The notes under the pieces are model-generated. The model saw only the letters and a list, made by a program, of their open reading frames with translations. It did no database searches and was not told the origin of the DNA. This document shows positions 33,321 through 34,814 of a stretch of 34,814 bases of DNA, one piece after another. Numbering within the stretch: the stretch's first letter is position 1; every line of letters begins with the position of its first letter. The position numbers and the translations under genes were made by a program. Origin of the DNA: Alphaproteobacteria bacterium. GTDB lineage: Bacteria > Pseudomonadota > Alphaproteobacteria > Thalassobaculales > Thalassobaculaceae. The DNA lies in contig JANSYS010000033.1 in the NCBI GenBank assembly GCA_024742275.1, positions 1-34,814 of the forward strand. The letters are read 5' to 3'.

Positions 33321-33609
33321 GTCCAGTCTTTCGGGTGCCTGCGATCGGCCGGTCGGGACGCACATTGCTCCAGGCGGGATCGGCAGTCCTGCGCAGTCGG
33401 CGCAGGGTCGTTTCAAAACGGCGCGCACCATAGGGGCGGACAGCCGAAATGTACAGCGTCCCGTCCGCCGTCGACGCCCGGCCGGTCGATGCGGCGGATG
33501 CTGCAGCAAGATCGGCGGACGGCGCGATGTCGAGGGTAGCGCCGCCGCGCCGCACCCGGCCACAATGCCCATCCAGCCGCACCGCGCCCATCCGACCAGG
33601 GGAGTTCCC
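33321..33609. promoter_or_regulatory. Divergent gap between helicase and amidinotransferase genes
   Basis: A 289-bp GC-rich region that should contain both promoters. I see no clear boxes, repeats or hairpins with a T-run. Cold-shock helicase genes often have long leaders, which would fit the size but is not shown. Confidence 0.25.
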
Positions 33610-34617
33610 ATGACCGTCAAGCCGTCCGCCCACTGGGTCTACAACGAGACCATCCGCCTGTTCGCCGCCCCCGCCGCGCCCGCCTTCGAGACCGAGGACG
33701 AGATGACGGCGATCTGGGGCCGCAACTGGGGCGTCGACAACGACGTCGGGCGGCTCCGCGCGGTCATGGTCCACCGGCCCGGCCCGGAGATGGACGTGGT
33801 CGACCCGTCCCAGCGCATCGCCGCCACCGGCTCCTTCGGCAACGTGGAGCACGGCTGGTACTTCCAGAGCGAGAGCGTCCCCGATTTCGACGAGATGCGC
33901 GCCCAGCACGACGCGCTGGTGGCCGCGCTCAAGGCCGAGGGCGTCGAGGTCTTCGAGGTCCGGGGGGTGACCGACGGGCGGCTCAAGTCCTGCTACACCC
34001 GCGATCCCTTCGTCATGGTGAAGGGCGGGGCGATCGTCAGCCGCATGGGCGCGCGGATCCGCCGGGGCGAGGTCCTGGCGATCACCCGCACGCTCGCCGA
34101 GCTCGGCATTCCGATCCTGCGCACCCTGTCCGGCACGGCGCTGTTCGAGGGCGGCAGCTTCGCCTGGCTCGATCCGAAGACCGCCGTGGTCGGCTGCGGC
34201 ATCCGGGTCAACCGCGAGGCGGCGCGCCAGATCGCCGAGGTGCTGGCGAGCCAGGGCGTCGAGCTGCTGCCCATCGACCTGCCGGGCCACGACATCCATA
34301 TCGACGGCCAGTTCCTCATGGTCGACCGGGATCTCGCCCTGATCGACCAGGACCGCCTGCCCTACTCCTTCCTGGAGATCCTGAAGGAGAAGGGAATCCG
34401 CACCATCGAGATCAGCCCCGCCGACAACCGGGCGATCATCAACTCCCTGGCCGTGGCACCCGGCCGGCTGATCATGCCGGAGGGCGGCACCAACGAGACC
34501 CTGGACAAGCTCGCCGCCGCCGGAGTGACGTGGACCACGCTGGCCTACGAGAAGATGATGCTGAACGGCGGCGGCATCCACTGCTCCACCATGCCGCTGA
34601 TCCGCGATCCGGTTTAG
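33610..34617 (+). CDS. Amidinotransferase/dimethylargininase-family hydrolase
   Basis: A 335-residue guanidino-group-modifying enzyme of the pentein fold. Candidate active-site residues are Asp132 in YTRDPFVM, Glu180 in LFEGGSFAW, His230 in HDIHIDGQF and the nucleophile Cys325 in NGGGIHCSTMPL. Family members include arginine deiminase, dimethylarginine dimethylaminohydrolase and glycine amidinotransferase; the short length and C-terminal GGGIHC favour a hydrolase. AGGGGAG precedes ATG 33610. Third positions look even more GC-rich than in neighbouring genes. The nitrogen it releases would fit the amide catabolism seen upstream, but the helicase gene lies between. Confidence 0.85.
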   Translation: MTVKPSAHWVYNETIRLFAAPAAPAFETEDEMTAIWGRNWGVDNDVGRLRAVMVHRPGPEMDVVDPSQRIAATGSFGNVEHGWYFQSESVPDFDEMRAQHDALVAALKAEGVEVFEVRGVTDGRLKSCYTRDPFVMVKGGAIVSRMGARIRRGEVLAITRTLAELGIPILRTLSGTALFEGGSFAWLDPKTAVVGCGIRVNREAARQIAEVLASQGVELLPIDLPGHDIHIDGQFLMVDRDLALIDQDRLPYSFLEILKEKGIRTIEISPADNRAIINSLAVAPGRLIMPEGGTNETLDKLAAAGVTWTTLAYEKMMLNGGGIHCSTMPLIRDPV

Positions 34618-34690
34618 GGGGGTGGGGGGCTCGTCAGGCTGATAGTCGAGACCTTAGCGCATCAGGATTGACCGTCCGGTCGCGACCGAT

Positions 34691-34814
34691 ACTGTTGAAA
34701 AAGGCCATCTTGCCGCGGATCCGAGGCGCTGATTCACTTCTCCTGTAGCGGGAGGACGGAGCGATGATGGGTGAGCGGACAGTGATGCAGGAGGAGCTGT
34801 TCTACGGCTTCAGC
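34691..34814 (+). mobile_element. IS1182-like insertion sequence, 5' end only (runs off window)
   Basis: The last part of the window looks like the leader and start of an insertion sequence. ACTGTTGAAAAAGGC at 34691-34705 resembles the terminal region of IS1182-like elements, followed by a short leader and the transposase start at 34764. The true left boundary could be up to about 50 bp further left; no inverted repeat partner is visible to fix it. Confidence 0.45.
34764..34814 (+). CDS. IS1182-family transposase, N-terminal fragment
   Basis: Seventeen codons are present before the window ends: MMGERTVMQEELFYGFS. This opening is like that of IS1182-family DDE transposases, which typically continue with an LERHVPADHLLR-type segment. 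GGAGGACGGAGCG precedes the ATG pair, a strong ribosome binding site. The call rests on family memory over a short peptide. Confidence 0.55.
   Translation, partial: MMGERTVMQEELFYGFS

Noticed and set aside
31737..33539. A 600-codon plus-strand frame opposite the DEAD-box helicase gene.
   Set aside because: Its translation has no domain and is explained by the strong codon bias of the helicase gene, whose motifs are all intact.

Overview
The window is GC-rich (roughly two-thirds G+C by eye). Its genes for squalene/hopanoid synthesis (hpnCDE), a bacteriochlorophyll 8-vinyl reductase (bciA) and a DabAB carbon-uptake pair suggest an alphaproteobacterium, perhaps Rhodospirillales-like and possibly phototrophic. 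This taxonomy is inferred from gene content, not from a marker gene. No rRNA, tRNA or CRISPR array was recognised. Both edges carry the start of an insertion sequence: IS3-like on the left (minus strand) and IS1182-like on the right (plus strand).

Region 1 (1-6858) is a surface-polysaccharide locus with two arms that diverge from about 3.0-3.3 kb. The plus arm encodes a HlyD-type membrane-fusion protein, a BcsA-like family 2 glycosyltransferase with a PilZ (c-di-GMP) domain, and a STAS protein; it ends at a strong hairpin. The minus arm encodes a 90-residue secreted protein with a C-terminal sorting tail, an exosortase-like membrane protein, a small anchored protein, a second STAS protein, a lipoprotein and a Wza-type export protein. 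The IS3-like element cuts off the C-terminus of the export protein. An exosortase, one tiny substrate and a c-di-GMP-controlled synthase in one locus is the best candidate here for an undescribed system.

Region 2 (6.9-15.9 kb) carries dabA and dabB (energy-coupled inorganic carbon uptake) and bciA on the minus strand. The overlapping hpnC-hpnD-hpnE operon (farnesyl diphosphate to squalene) and a GFA-family protein are on the plus strand.

Region 3 (16.0-21.6 kb) holds hisE, a Na/phosphate cotransporter-family protein with a PhoU-like tail, and a phnD-phnC-phnE-phnE type ABC importer, all on the minus strand.

Region 4 (21.8-30.9 kb) looks catabolic. It contains an alpha/beta hydrolase, an isocitrate-lyase/PEP-mutase family lyase, a GntR/FCD regulator, a hydantoinase-type amidohydrolase with a complete metal site, a nitroreductase-methyltransferase fusion, an isochorismatase-family cysteine hydrolase, a PuuE-like deacetylase-fold protein and an amidase. 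Two nearly identical 13-bp palindromes lie in front of the lyase gene and between the cysteine hydrolase and the deacetylase-fold gene. This suggests that one regulator, probably the GntR protein, controls both. The fold families point to opening and deamidating a cyclic amide or ureide, but the substrate cannot be read from sequence.

Region 5 (31.0-34.8 kb) has a DEAD-box RNA helicase with a DbpA-type RNA-binding domain and a long basic tail, an amidinotransferase/dimethylargininase-family enzyme, and the right-hand IS start.
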